Origin: Linepithema humile
Lineage: Eukaryota; Arthropoda; Insecta; Hymenoptera; Formicidae
Assembly: GCF_040581485.1 (NCBI RefSeq)
Contig: NC_090131.1
Location: 4,278,001-4,342,000, forward strand
Direction: 5' to 3'
Length of the DNA stretch: 64,000 bases
How positions within the stretch are numbered: position 1 is the first letter of the stretch; every line of letters begins with the position of its first letter. A model generated the notes under the pieces. The model was not told where the DNA came from, did not search any database, and saw only the letters and a program-made list of their open reading frames with translations. The translations under genes and the position numbers were made by a program. Below are positions 1-12,900 of this stretch, piece by piece.

Positions 1-1566
1 ACATAGCAATATTTTTGTAATAAAATTAAATTTTTATTTCCACGTTAGAATACATCAAAGAGAATAATGTCGAAATCAAGTTTATCTGACGATTAATAAT
101 CCTGCAATTACAATATGACTCGCCAAATAATTTGCGATAAATGCAACATCAAAGAAAGAAGATGCAGCGCGTGCTATTGGCGGATTACACAAGCCAGTTT
201 GATCCACTAACCGAGCAATCTGCACTAGCTGTACAACGCGTGTAACGTGTTATTATCGCGCTGCGCATCATCGACGAGCCGTCTCGCTTTCAATCGGCGA
301 CAGTGCGCCTGTGTGGCTGCGCCATCACGCCATATTACATAGGAGGAAGTTTTCCCATGGATCTTGGTGCCCGTGCGTGCTATTTCATGAATAAAATTTC
401 TCCAGTTTCACATCCTCGTGTTATGTAAAAATTGGAGCAAAAGCGCAGCGCGCGCCGAGGCGCCGCGCCGTCGCGCGAACATCACGGCGCGAGGTCGCGG
501 CGTCGGTTTGCAAATGCAATGTTGCGGAAGCTTCCACGCGTGTACGAGAAGCGATGTGTGCGCGGAATCGTCACCTTAGGCGAAGGGTATTCTTCGCGAA
601 AATTGAGCTGGCAGGGACATATATCGAAATGGAATACGTAAGGCTGCGCATGGCGAATGCATTACTCGAGATATTGCGATCCCTGATTTGAATAAATATC
701 TAATATAGATGAGAGCGTGTAACATGTAAATGGCGCTTAATAAAAGAAATATGCCATAATTAAAAATTCTACGGCAGATGCTTAGCCAGTACAATTTAAT
801 TAAAGAAATATTGCCAGCAAATAAATAAAGTTAGAATTATCTAGATACATAAAATTTACCCGTCGCTTGGGGATAAACATGAAAGCTGTTGACTCAAAGA
901 AATAAATAAAGATATAAAAGCAAGCGTATGTTGTGGCCTTCTTCGTAATGTTGCGCGGAGAAAGGGATGATGTTATGTTTTCCGCAGACACGTAGATTGT
1001 TACCAATGGCGTTTTCTCAAACGGGCAGTCTGACATGAAAATACTACGTGCATGAGTTTTAATGCCTTGGGCGGTAATCGTTATGTAATGAATAATCACA
1101 GTTTCTGGAATCTACGATTACGACAAGTTATAGCTACTAAATAACCTCTGATTTATGCGCTTCTGTCCGACGCGTATATTCTGTGCAAATTAAATTATTT
1201 AAATAAAAAAAATTTCGCGGATGAAAGTACACCGCGATAATCCTATATCACGCTTCCCCATTCAAATGAAGTAAATCGCATCACCTCCATTTCGATTCGA
1301 TTCACGGGTATATCGGATCTGCCGGTCGCCGAGAAAGTCGTTTTATCACAGGAGCGTATTTCCTGAATATCGACCACACCGGTGCGAGCCAATCGATACT
1401 GTGTCGATCCGTGAAAATCACTCAATAATTCAGAACGGACGCGAAACTAGATTCCGTCGCGATTCCGATGGCAAAAGCGTAAAAATCGAGATCGCGAGGC
1501 GCGATTGCCGCTGCTAAGCTGTAGAAATATTGCATTCCAATGGGACAATGCGTTAATAACTGCTCT

Positions 1567-1735
1567 GCAGTATTCAGCGAAATTATTAGTCGAATCGATA
1601 GGATCGGTCAATCGCGAGTAATTAGTGATCCGCTTTTTTCATCGCTGTGAATGAAGCGCGCCGTATCTATTGTCGCGCGCGGAAAAGGCACGCTACTGAT
1701 TAAGTAATTGCGCGATTAATTCGCTAATGAGGCAA
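1567..1735 (+). repeat. Diverged duplicated non-coding block, copy 1
   Basis: Shares ordered matches with 3524-3690: a GCAGT..TTC.AG.GAAATTAT stretch, AGTCGA, ATCGRTC, a run reading ATCCGCTTTTTT, then GAAGCGCG and TATTGTC, ending in a CGCGATTA segment. The order and spacing are kept, with small indels. It could be an old dispersed repeat or a duplicated cis-regulatory segment of gene 1. Confidence 0.5.
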
Positions 1736-2703
1736 TTAATATTCGCACGAGTTTTTCACCTTTGCTCGGCGGGTCGGCTCGGTTCGAGGGTGAGAACGAA
1801 AAGAGCAAACTGCAGCCGCCACGCATTGAATTTATATATTCGAAACCGGTCAGGGCTGCCGGGCGAGAAAAGATACGTGCGCGGGCGACTTTCGCGATAT
1901 ATCGGCATTTTTCGCGAACGCCAAATAATATAATGGCTTTCACTTCGCGTGCCGGAAAACTCGTGGCCCGTATGATAAGCGGGGGCATCGTGCGAAAACG
2001 AAAACTAATTAATAGGATGTAATTAGCCGTGTTGCGTTTCGACGCGTTGCACTTCAACACCTTCGACGTTGAGATGCCAGCAATCGCTCGTTGCCGCTGT
2101 TACGTACAAAGCGTGTGTGTTATGAAAAGCTGCTTTAAAAAAAAAAAAAAGAAAGTATAGAGGAAGTATGCGTTAAATATACGTACACGATAATCTGTAG
2201 AGGGGAACCTAATCTTGGTGGATTATCACGCCTCGATGTTGCGTTCAAACATAAACAGTTTGTAACATACTTATGCATTCATATTCGTGCGCATATTTTT
2301 AGCTCGTGTTTTTAATTATTCAATATTCTTATCTAATATTTTTAACGCTATGCTTTTACACTTTTACAAAACATAGATTTGAAGTTTAGATATTACATTT
2401 ATTCGGTATATTATTACAGTTGCTATTATTTTGTGTACCGCAATAAGTAAAATTAATTAACAATAATAAAGTGACTATAAAGTTTTTGAGATAACAGATA
2501 TAATACAATTGTGAATGCAATTCCGAAATGATTGGAAACGGTTGAGCCGTCAAGTACCGCTTCGGACAAATTACAACGATCAAATCGCTCACAATGATGG
2601 ACAATCCTTCAGACCTTATTAAATTATGCGATTTTGTTTTCAGTTTGCAACATAGTGCACCATAGCAGCTGGAATTAGTAGGTTGAGGTAATAAGTAACA
2701 AGC

Positions 2704-2720
2704 GACGGCGGCGGCGGCGG
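2704..2720 (+). repeat. CGG trinucleotide run
   Basis: A short GGC/CGG run of about five to six units in otherwise AT-rich DNA, with no gene context. Confidence 0.6.
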
Positions 2721-3523
2721 TGGCAACGGCTGCGGCAGGCAATCTATTTAGAAAAGAATTCAGGTCTCTTAAGGCCATTCAACGACCCGTAATTCCAACT
2801 CTTTAGAACGTTTCAGCGTTTGCGCCAAACGTGCAACTCCTTTTCGATGCGAACGTCTCGTTTCCAGCGTAACGAGCGGGCCATAATCAAGACCGCTGCT
2901 TCGCCATTCTTGGATTTATTTCCCTTCTTTTTGCAGCCGAGGACGAATTTTTCGTGCGACAGTCCGCTTGTGTCCGAATGTAAACTTCGGTGTTACTCGT
3001 GATTTTTAACTCACGGACACTGCGCAGATAGTGGTTTTCATGAATAGTAATAACTTTCGATTATTTGAACATTGTGCGGACTTCTACGTTCTTTTTCCCC
3101 GCAAAAAAGCATTCTGCATTCAAATAAACGTAAAAAAATTAAAAATTCTAAAGCCTATCGAAAGCCTGGCTAAAATAAGCACTGTTGAAATAAGCGCATT
3201 ACCCGACGTCTCTGATTAGTTCATAGCCCATCGTGACCCCGAAGTCGAGATGCCATTTTCATCAATCGTGACTCTCCGTTAAATTACCTCTTCACGTCTC
3301 TTCAGCAATAAAGTTGCAACAAAATATAATGACGTGAAGTTAAAAATGTATTTTTTTATTATCAGTATTCCGACAATAATTGCTCGGTTAACAATGTGCA
3401 TAATATATTTAATTATGGCATTATTGGAAGAAAATATTTTTAAAGATATCTCTTTTTAATTATTTTTAACCATCGTTTTTTAAATCTCTGCTTATGTGTA
3501 TAGAATAATATTAATAACTTTGC

Positions 3524-3690
3524 AGTTTCCAGTGAAATTATAAGTCGATAGTATCGATCGACTGCAAATAATCCGCTTTTTTAATTGCATTAAACGAAGC
3601 GCGTCCAGCTTATTGTCATTACGTAAAGGAAGAAGACGACGGTCACTTGCTGCTGTAATTAATTAATTAATCGCGCGATTAGTGCACTTT
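3524..3690 (+). repeat. Diverged duplicated non-coding block, copy 2
   Basis: Second copy of the block at 1567-1735, in the same orientation, about 1.95 kb downstream and about 0.8 kb before the gene 1 TATA box. See copy 1 for the matched segments. Confidence 0.5.
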
Positions 3691-4385
3691 CTTGATTTAA
3701 CAGAATGTTGCAGACCATTGTGAACACCACAGACTGCCGTAAAGCATCCCTGAAGCATCGCACCGATGAAGAACGTTTGCTTTCATCATCTAAAAGCCTA
3801 CTCGAATTCATCCCGCAATCGCGGGATAACGACGCATCGCACCGGCCGAGAGCTGTCCAATTAGCCAAAGTGATGATCATTCGGCGTCACTCGACGCTGC
3901 ACCTGCGCCGTCTATCGCAACCAAGAAGGATCCGCGGCTGCTGGCCGCGTGCAAGCTGTGTGCTGTGTACCGCTCGCGCACGTCGCGCACCACGCCTGCC
4001 GAGAAAGAGAGTTAGTATCGTAGGTGACCAGGTAACCCGGGTGGTGTGCTCGGTCGCACTTGGTGCGGCCCGACGCGTAGAAGTCGAGCGTGTGCAGACC
4101 GCACGGTGGGGCGGGAGGAGTAGGAGGCTGCTACGACCATTAGACGTGGACATAGCCGCCGCGAATACAGCCCACAACGGGGCAACCTCTATCTATCGCG
4201 CATTACCGTAAAGGGGGGACCCCCCTTCACCCTCGTAGCCGGGTGGTGGGACTCGCGGACTCGCCGGCGACGGCCGCTCGGTACGTACCGCGGATTATAG
4301 TTTTTCTGGAGGGAGGGTGGTGGAGCGCCTTGCTTGCTTTCGAAAGGATGGTGATTGTGGAGCGTGTCCAGAGTAGAGTTAGGCG

Positions 4386-4419
4386 TATATAAGGCCCGCC
4401 GGCCCGGCCCAAGTCAGTC
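4386..4419 (+). promoter_or_regulatory. Core promoter of gene 1 (TATA box and initiator)
   Basis: TATATAA at 4386-4392 and a match to the arthropod initiator, TCAGTC, at 4414-4419. The presumed +1 adenine at 4416 is 30 bases from the first T of the TATA box, the usual spacing. The start codon follows 40 bases later at 4456, giving a short leader. Confidence 0.8.
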
Positions 4420-4455
4420 ATTCACCGGACTACCAGCCCAATACACACACCAAAC

Positions 4456-7400
4456 ATGAAGGCCTTTGTGAGTATTTCCCACAAACGGGGTCGGTGAGGT
4501 GTTCGCGTCTGTCTCGATTGGCTTTAACCGTCGTTCGCTCTTCGATCGGACTTTATTAGACCTTTATTTGCTTGCGCATTTCTTTGCTCGCGACTCTGTC
4601 GCTCTGATAAACGGTCGCTTGTTCGAAATCGTGTGTTCTTTTCCTTCATTTGTTCTTTTTTATTAATTTATCGCACACTGTTTTAATTGGATCGTCGTCC
4701 TTATTCGCCGCCGTGAATGAACAGTGAAGAAAACAGCTTTCAGAAGTTTAAACAGTCTTCAAATTGTTTCGAGTTCTCCACGATATTACTCGTAAATTTC
4801 TTACAGTCGCTTCGAAAGTTTACCTCTGTAAACGCTCATCTCCCGAATGTTTTGTTCTGAAGCTTCTTAATTGAAACCAAACAAGAAACAGAATTAAAAC
4901 AAGATTGCATTTAGAATACTGTTTCTGCAAACGAAAGGCAAACGAGGCCGTTTCGCAAGCACGAAAGCTTCGGATCGCGCTGATAAATGCACATCTATTA
5001 ACGTCTCCATTGTGTCGCCGCTTCTTCGCTTCTTATTGCATCCGCGATGGCGATTCAATGTCACGGTTGGGGTACTCTCGCTATTTTTCCCGACGGGCAG
5101 ACAGACAGACGCACAAACAGACAAACCGACAACTCTCATTCATAAAGCAAAGAAATCTTACCGCATCGCGCGCCGACCGCTCTCGGCGAAACCGGTTGTA
5201 GAAGTAGTATCATCATCGTCATTGAATAAGCGAGCTAATTCGCGACCGGTTCTATTCTCGGCGCATCTTCATTCACTTAGCGCATCGGTGAATGCGCGTA
5301 CCTTGTTATTTTACTCTCTCTCTCTCTCTCTCTCTCCACCGTTGCATTCTCGAACTTTCCTTGTCATTTCACGTTCATAACATCCGCTGGATCTACCGTT
5401 ACGTTCCGTCTTGCTCGTCCTGAAAACGTGACACAATTTTAATTTGCCTATTTTTACACCTTCGCATTTGTAATATCTCGATAACGATATATCTCTATTA
5501 TTATAACAAATTTTGCAATGTTTTTGTTTTCGCATTTTCGATAAGATTATCGATAATAATATGTTTATTATTACAACCGACCTTGCAAATGTCGCGCGGT
5601 CGTCGGAAATAGCGGGCCGACCCGCTCGGCGTTCGATTGCACGGGACGATTTTGAAATCGGCACGATCGATCCTTTTCAGATCGCGAGGTCGCGGGAACG
5701 CTCGGTCAGCCACGTCACACGAGTGCGGCTGCGAGATAGTTGGTTTGTTCATTGGTTCGTTCGTTCGTTCCGCGTAAACGGGATGTGAAAGTTTCGCGAA
5801 GTCGTTAGATATGCATAATTCCAGGCCGCGGTGCCATTTAAGTTCGCAACGGTCTTAAACCGGGCGTGACACACGCGTCGTCTAACACTGGCTCGCGTGC
5901 GATCGCGAAACATTGGTTACGTACAGCCTCGATATATCTAATCAGCCGATTGCTGTATAGCTGCATGAAACACTTCCTTTCTAAACGCCACTTCCCGTAT
6001 TACGAGCCACGGGCTTTAATCATATCTCGCGAGATATGATGTAATTGCCAATATATATCCAATTGATCGCTATAATTTCACGTTTCTTAAAAAAATTTCT
6101 TGTAATTTTTTAACTCGGACTCTAATTTAGCAAATTACGGATTCATTAATTAATATCGATAAAATTAAATTAAATTGAATTTCAGTAACGTAAACTTGAG
6201 CTACACGGCCGATCACGGATTAATTATCTCGTGCAATGTATTTCGCGTTGCACCGATCGGCGATTCACGTTAACTCGTTCGCGTGGATTTTATGCAATCG
6301 CGACAACTTTTTCTAGCGACGCGGGTTGCGCGTACCGCAGCCTATTAACGAATACTCCGGAATCTTTTCCTAATACGGTCATTAGGCGTGGTGACTAGGG
6401 TAAGCGATTCGGATGGGAGGGAAACGCTGATTACGAAACGTTACGGTAAGCAGTATTTCTCTTGCTCGATTTTCTCCGTCGACGCGCGCGCTTTCTTATT
6501 GCGCTTTCATCGCGTAACCGCGCCGCCCTCGCAGCGCCGGTGAGATTTCGAGATCATCTCGGAGATCTGGAAACCTCCTCTCGCACGCGAAGCCATTTCC
6601 GTTGTTTTTAGAGCTCACGATCGCGAGCCGACGCTTGTGGAAATCGAAAGTGAAAGCCGCGATTATGCCGCTCGGTAATCGGCGCCAAGCCAATGGAAAT
6701 CTCGATTCGTAACAGCGATATCACCGACGACGCGCGCGCGTGACGCTTCCGTAAGCCGGCGCGTGTTCAATTCGTCATTTTTCGAATATCAACGATTTCG
6801 GCCGGATGGTTCACGTCTGACTCCTTGCGTTTTTTTTTTTTTTTTTTAGATTGTGTTCGCCTGCTTAGCAGTGGCGACGGCGCGCGCCGGAATCGCCCAT
6901 GGTGGTGGTCTGGCCATCACCGGACACGGACGTCTGGGTGGTGCCGGTTTGACCGGTGGACTCGCCGCTGGTGCTGGAACCGCCGCCTCCCTCCAGGGTG
7001 GTGCCTCCAGCTTGGGATCCGGCGGTCTTGGTGCCAGCTATGCTGCTGGTGCGGCGGCGGCGGCTGGCGCTGCTGGAGTTCAGCAGATCGTCTCTGGTGG
7101 TGCGTAGCCAAATCTGGAACTCCAATCATCGTTTGGAGATCGGACGCCTCGATGTTCAACAATTGCTCGCTCTTTTTCGCAGGAGTGATTGGCGGCAGGT
7201 CTGACATCGGACCCGCTGAGGGACCGAAGGCCAACGTTGGACCCCAGACCGGACCGTCTGATCTCGTAGGACCCCAGGAGGGCGCCAAGTCCGTCGGTGG
7301 ACCCCGCACTGGACCGGCCAGTCTTGTAGGACCTGCTGCTGGCCCATCCACCCTTGTTGGACCGTCCCAGGGAACCGCCACCCTCGTAGGACCATCCCAG

Positions 7401-7893
7401 GCTACCGCTAACCTCGTTGGACCGAGCTACGGTGGTGTTGCCTTCTACGCCGGATCCGGTGGCATCAACGGTGATGACGGTAGCTCTGGTGCTGCTGCCA
7501 ACGCCGCGCCCGGTGGTGGTGCTGGTGCCCTCGTCGGAGGTACGTTTTCGAGATTTCAGATCAGATAAATTGCACAAATGAGAAACAGATGGATATATTT
7601 AATTTTTGTCTTGTTTTTTCTTTTTTTACGCCTACAAAATATTTGAATGTTTTACCAATATGATATTTTTTCTTCAAAAAGGACTCGGTGGACTCGGTGG
7701 ACTCGGCCTTGGCGGTGGACTCGCTGGCCCTGGTGCCATTGCTGTCATCGGTGGTGGTGGTGCTGGTATCGGTGGTGCCCTCGGTGGCGGTGATGCCGGA
7801 GTTGCTGTGATCAACGGACCGTCTGGCGCCATCCACGCCGGACTCGGCGCTCACGGTGCCGTCATCCCCGCGCCCCTTGGCAAGTGGGCATAG
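4456..7893 (+). CDS. Gene 1: secreted Gly/Ala-rich protein with 10-residue GP repeats (putative cuticular protein)
   Basis: Exons 4456-4467, 6850-7099, 7183-7539 and 7682-7893 give about 276 residues. Exon 1 encodes only MKAF; donor GTGAGT, then a T-rich acceptor at 6849, phase 0. Later introns are phase 1 and split a glycine codon. Residues 1-17 form a signal peptide ending ARA. Residues 18-95 are Gly/Ala-rich. Residues 96-172 are almost eight 10-residue repeats of type VGPxxGPxxL with no length variation, encoded by 30-bp DNA repeats at 7206-7436. The rest is glycine-rich and ends in KWA. Composition, secretion and strong TATA promoter suggest an abundant structural cuticle component. It lacks a chitin-binding (Rebers-Riddiford) domain. 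It resembles hymenopteran low-complexity cuticle proteins such as apidermins only in general style, so no family name is assigned. The acceptor of exon 4 (TTCAAAAAG) is weak, but the frame supports it. Confidence 0.85.
5314..5336 (+). repeat. CT microsatellite
   Basis: An uninterrupted CT dinucleotide run inside intron 1 of gene 1. Confidence 0.9.
6021..6038. promoter_or_regulatory. Perfect 18-base palindrome with a TCTCGCGAGA core
   Basis: CATATCTCGCGAGATATG is its own reverse complement. The central TCTCGCGAGA is the known CGCG element bound by BANP in vertebrates. Whether an insect factor binds it is unknown. A second copy of the core lies at 40228-40237. Confidence 0.4.
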
Positions 7894-8699
7894 ACGTTTT
7901 AAGACCCCAGCGATCTCGGCTCGGCGACGGCGGCAAACCCACCACAGTCACTTACCGGTCTCGAACGATCCTCAAACGCGCTCAACGTCTTCTTCCCAAA
8001 GCTTCGTCCAGTCTCGGAACATGGTCGGAGCGCTACAGTGATATATGATCCGGTAGACGCTCGGAATACACACAGAAAAACGGTCGATCGGTCGTACGTA
8101 TGGCGCGCACCGCGAACCGAATGATGCGCGATTCGAAAGACGGACGACAGCCGGGATTCGGCCATACGTGATCCGCGGCTTCGTATCGCTTTCTCCTCCT
8201 CGTTCTCGGCCCGTCACAACCGGGTCACAAATTTAGTCAATTTCCGTTCATCGGGACCAACGGAGAATCGACTCGGGCCGCGTTTACCGATCTCGGCTTA
8301 CGAACACCCCGTTTTCGCCCGCGAATCTGCAAACACGTCGTCTCTCGTCACGCATCGACACCACATCCGATGCGCGTTCTGAGCTGCGCCGCGTGCAACT
8401 AAGCCACACCGTGCACACCGCTGCACCGCCATGGACCTAGCAAGTGGACAAGCTTTGGCACTTCGTCGTCGGACCAACCGGATCTGTTCTGTTTTCTGAA
8501 CACCTACCGTTGTTCCGGCCAAATCTTCTCTTCTTACGTCTTCCACCATCCGTAAGGCCGCCGCTCTTCACGCACATATTTCTCTCTTTCTTTTTTTTCC
8601 ACGGATCGGTCGCGCGTCAAAAGCGCACCTATCCGCATGTTGTTATACTTACCGCCGCACCCCAAGCATACATATTATTATTACATGCTCGTCCATGCG

Positions 8700-8862
8700 C
8701 ATATATGTTCTTCTTATATATATATGTATACATACTATTACCTATTACTTCGCGCATATATATATATGAACACATTGTCACACGCGCGCACACATACACA
8801 TACACTATATTGCTATATGTGTACTCGTATATATACACACAATTACACATATATTATATAAT
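8700..8862 (+). repeat. TA/CA-rich simple sequence in the gene 1 3' UTR
   Basis: Interrupted TATATA, CACACA and ACATATA tracts. Apparent ORFs here (Tyr/Ile/His-rich on both strands) are products of the simple sequence. Confidence 0.7.
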
Positions 8863-9082
8863 CGTGTTATATGTTAGTGAAAAGGAGAGACCGGTAGATT
8901 ATGGTAGGTCAGCCTTTCTCGTGAGTGTATGAATGTAAATATATGGCGCGCCGCCGCCGGCCCCCGACCCCGCCCGCCCTCGTCATACCCTTTCTTTGCG
9001 ATCACGACTAGCACCCCACCACCACCATAGATAGATACCACATATTTATAGCGTTTATACATTTATACAATACTTTATATAA

Positions 9083-9088
9083 AATAAA
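9083..9088 (+). terminator. Polyadenylation signal of gene 1
   Basis: First AATAAA that I find after the gene 1 stop codon, followed by a T-rich and GT-containing stretch. It implies a 3' untranslated region of about 1.2 kb, long for a protein of this size, with a GC-rich block near 8945-8985 and TA/CA-rich repeats near 8700-8860. Confidence 0.6.
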
Positions 9089-9890
9089 GCATCAGTATTT
9101 AAAACTCACTCTTGTCTATTCTCCAACGCAACTGCCACCGCATATTGATCGTATCATGCTTCTCTTTCTGTATTTCAATTTATTTTCTCGCTTCCCGTCT
9201 TTAAAACAATATTGGTTTATCGATCTTGTTTTATTAAAATTTAACTATTCCGCATAAACTCCTTTTAGTGATAATTATCAAAATTACTATGTTAATTTAT
9301 TCATTGTATATTAAGTTGCTCTACACTTGAAATTAAATGGTCTGCGAATTTAGATTATTTTTTATAATTCTCACTTTATTATTTTTTTTTATTCTTGCAA
9401 GTTTAAAACTAAATAGACAGTTTATTATAAATTAGTTTATTATTACATTTATTTGTATTTCTCAAAAGAAATTCGATATTAATTGCTAAAGTTAAAATCA
9501 AGGAAATATTTATATTTTTTTAACATGCACATATTAATGCTGCTGATATTATCATGTATAATTATTTATTAATATTTTTATGTATTAATAATATAAAATT
9601 TATATATATTTTCTTGAATTTATGGAAATTAATATCTACTCTGATAATCTGTCTAACATGAATTATTGGATTTCAATATACGAGCTATTGAGTTAATACG
9701 ATCAATATGTTGTTGACAATAGATGTACTAATTTGATTATTACGAGATGTCGGAGCAAAACAAGTAAAAAGATTGTAACACGAATTAAAATTAATTTTAA
9801 TTATTTGCTCCAATTTTAACCAAGAGATTAATATTGAAAAAAATAAGTTTACATCAATAATCAAATTATTTCGATGCTTTTATTCATTTA

Positions 9891-9982
9891 AATACGAGGG
9901 AGAGTCGAAAAATATGTCGGTCCACATGGCAATAAAAAGAGACTGTAAATATTAAGATTATTTTTTTACTCTCTCTTGTATT
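9891..9982. mobile_element. 92-bp miniature inverted-repeat element, TA flanked
   Basis: The ends are imperfect inverted repeats of about 22 bases: AATACGAGGGAGAGT on the left and AATACAAGAGAGAGT when the right end is read on the other strand, each followed by an A-run. A TA dinucleotide flanks each end (9889-9890 and 9983-9984), as for Tc1/mariner-type insertions. There is no coding capacity. Confidence 0.4.
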
Positions 9983-12900
9983 TAATTATTAATTAAATTT
10001 TTTTGTTTTAGGACCATATCCTCATACATTTTTAATACCCATTTTTTATAAATAACGATATAAAAAATTAATTTTAACTTTCATTTTTGCGGAGAAAACA
10101 TTTTTATCTCCCAGTTGTAAGTATTAATTTTATATTTAATAGAATAATTTAATAGATTTACAATATTTTATAGAATTTTATAGAAATATATTTTATAGAA
10201 ATTTAATATATTTAATAGAATAAAAAATTTGCACATATTTAATAGTGTATAATGCATATTATTTCTCACTGAAATATCATAAAAATAATGCGATTTGTGA
10301 TCATGATTATTAATTGTTTTGTATTTAATATTTATTTATATATTGACAAATTTAATTTTTTTCAGATTCCTGCATACATTCTACTGCATTCTACTACGAA
10401 ATATTAAATTTCATGGTAAAATAAACATCCTTGATTTATAGTTTTTAATTATCGAGAAGCTGCGCTAAGGCAGCACAATAAGAAAGACTGCAACCAATAA
10501 GTTTATGACATTAAGGCAAGCGTTTTAGTTGTTTATATTTGCATCTATATAATTTGCGAGCAATACAATATTATTATATTCAAAATATTTATAATAATAT
10601 TAATTTATATAAGAAAATATGATAAATAATTAATTGATGAGAAACGATATAAACAATATTATATGTGCAGCATATGCACTTTGCAATGTAATAACTTATT
10701 ATGTTTGCAGCGTTAATATAACATCAATTAAAAGAGAAATAATAAAAAAAAAGGAAAATTAAATATTAAATTCACAAGACTTGCAATTATGTTACTGAAA
10801 CAGACAGTTACTAATTAATCATCTATTACAGAATCATTTTTCAGCGTTACTATCGTTAAAATATTTTTAGTGCAGATTTTCCCTTTCACACGGAAAATTT
10901 TCTCATTTTCCTTATCTTTATAATTTTATATCTTGTTAAAGTGTGCTTAAGTAGAAACGCGGACTATAAATTATTTAATATTCAATTATACTCTAAGTTC
11001 CTTGAGATGCCTCTAGCATTAAATAAATAATGTTGTTTGTTAGAAAATAATACTTATAGAATAACACTTTATTAGAAGAATAAAAAGAAATTGTAATTAG
11101 CTTATCTCGCGTATACTGATAAATTTTTATTCTGATAAACGACACAAAGTGAATGATTTATTCAGATATTATCATCAAAAGCTGCTAAAAGCAAAATACG
11201 CCTTGTGTGTGTGTATTCATGGTTAAAGTTATTTCTCATATCCACTATTAAATTGTTCCGACTTCCTAAACATGAGAGCGCTGGGAGTACTCAAAAATCT
11301 ACTTTAATGAAACATTAGATTGCAAATGAACCGCCTGTTGCGTTAACCTGCTTCGATAAGGAAATTTGTTTTGCTAATGTCCGTTAAAAGCCGGCTTATT
11401 TCAAAGTTTTACCACAGTAACTAATTTGCACGCTTAATAGGTTATATAAACATCTATTTACATCAATTTAAAAAAAATTACTCGGTTGCAGCATTCCCGA
11501 AATTAGTTATATTTAATTAATCAAAGCACCGTAACGAGAAGCACAAAACTGATACCGTATAAATTTACATTGTTAGATATTATTGTTAAATTTTTCAATG
11601 ATATTATGTCTTTATTATTTCCTTATGTGAAGCATTTAACATATGTTTATTGAATTTAATTTACGTGTCACACTTACTATTAATACATTAATGTAAGCTT
11701 TGTTGTTCTAACCGATTATCATTAAATTACCAATTATTAATTTTGATATAATCAAGCGTTAACGGTGCTAATTAAATTACAGTTAATTACAGAAGGATCG
11801 AACAATGCTGGCTTTCTATATTGAAAACGGATAATTTTCTCACTTAAGCACAGAAGACAATCTCTTTGTTAAGATGAATACAGTAATTGGCAAACAGGTA
11901 ATCGAATAAAAGTTGGTTCTCGTTTATAAGAGAATCTCTATTTTTCATCGCGAATAAGTATTATAAACTGAATTGAACATTCTGTCGTGCTTTGTGTATC
12001 AGAAAATAAAGTAATGATGTTTCGTCGGATTTGTCGCAAATTCTCTGCTGAGCGTCTATAAAAGGGTTGTAAATCTTTTTCGCTGAGCACGGTAAACGAC
12101 TGCTTTTACGTTTCTCTGCAGTGGACCACACAAATAAAATAAAACGTTGTGGATGCGTGCTAAGCTCTGGAATCAAATGGAGTCTTTTCGGCGATGGGAA
12201 CACTGACTGGTGATGTGACAGAGAACATGAAATGCGGATACGTTCGTGTTTCTTTTTTTCCCCTCGATCTTTCCCACACTTTTCTACTTTTCTGTGACAC
12301 ACAAATAGTACGTTCCACCAGTTCCAGAGTTGACACACGAAAAAGAGTCATATTTTCCTCGAAGTAGAAATACTTTAGTCCTCCAAACGTATATTCAATA
12401 TGAAATCCAAGAATAAAATATCGCAAATTTTAAATCGTGCTAAAGTTTCTATTTTTTTCTCTTTTTTTGCAAAGCTTTATTCAGCAAAAATTGATTTTAT
12501 TTTATCATGACAAATATAATAAAGTAAAATAGAAATATTAATAAATAAATAAAGTATAATTTTTATATTACTACATTTCACTCTATCTATTTATTTATTT
12601 TATTATTTTTGGCAAGTTCAAAAATTTTAAAATGTAATAATTAGATGAATTAAATAATAGATTAATAAATTTATAATACTGTTCTTTGAAAAATGTGTTT
12701 TGTATCACAAAATATTTGCTTGTCTCGCGGAGTGCTATTCTCCATAAAAATTTATCATGTTTGCTTTTTCCAGGCAATTTGGATATAGCTGCTGAATGTG
12801 AAGTTTCTGAATTATTAATGGACCTCATTCAAAGATAGTAACAAATTTCTACAGATGAAATTTTAAAGAAATAAGCATTATAGACATGTAAATAATTCAA

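Larger units (their letters stand above)
1..4385. other. Intergenic DNA upstream of gene 1
   Basis: No ORF here has a signal peptide, a recognisable domain or plausible splice sites, so I call no gene. The stretch holds a diverged duplicated non-coding block (about 1567-1735 and 3524-3690), a short CGG run near 2704-2720, and a rise in GC and CpG from about 3880 up to the gene 1 promoter. Long ORFs inside that GC-rich part occur on both strands at once, which fits base composition and not coding. Confidence 0.6.
4468..6849 (+). other. Intron 1 of gene 1 (2.4 kb)
   Basis: This unusually long intron follows a four-codon exon. It contains a CT microsatellite (5314-5336), a perfect 18-base palindrome at 6021-6038 and several GC-rich CpG-bearing stretches. 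It ends in a long T run before AG. ORFs in both directions here show no coding signs. Its size and CpG content make it a reasonable place for enhancers. Confidence 0.7.

Noticed and set aside
3705..4211. 168-codon plus-strand ORF before gene 1
   Set aside because: Arg/Ala-rich translation of the CpG-rich promoter region, with an equally open antisense frame.
6865..7577. Minus-strand ORFs of 79-165 codons opposite gene 1
   Set aside because: They are antisense shadows of GC-rich repeat codons. They have no promoter or splice pattern and their frames differ from one exon to the next.
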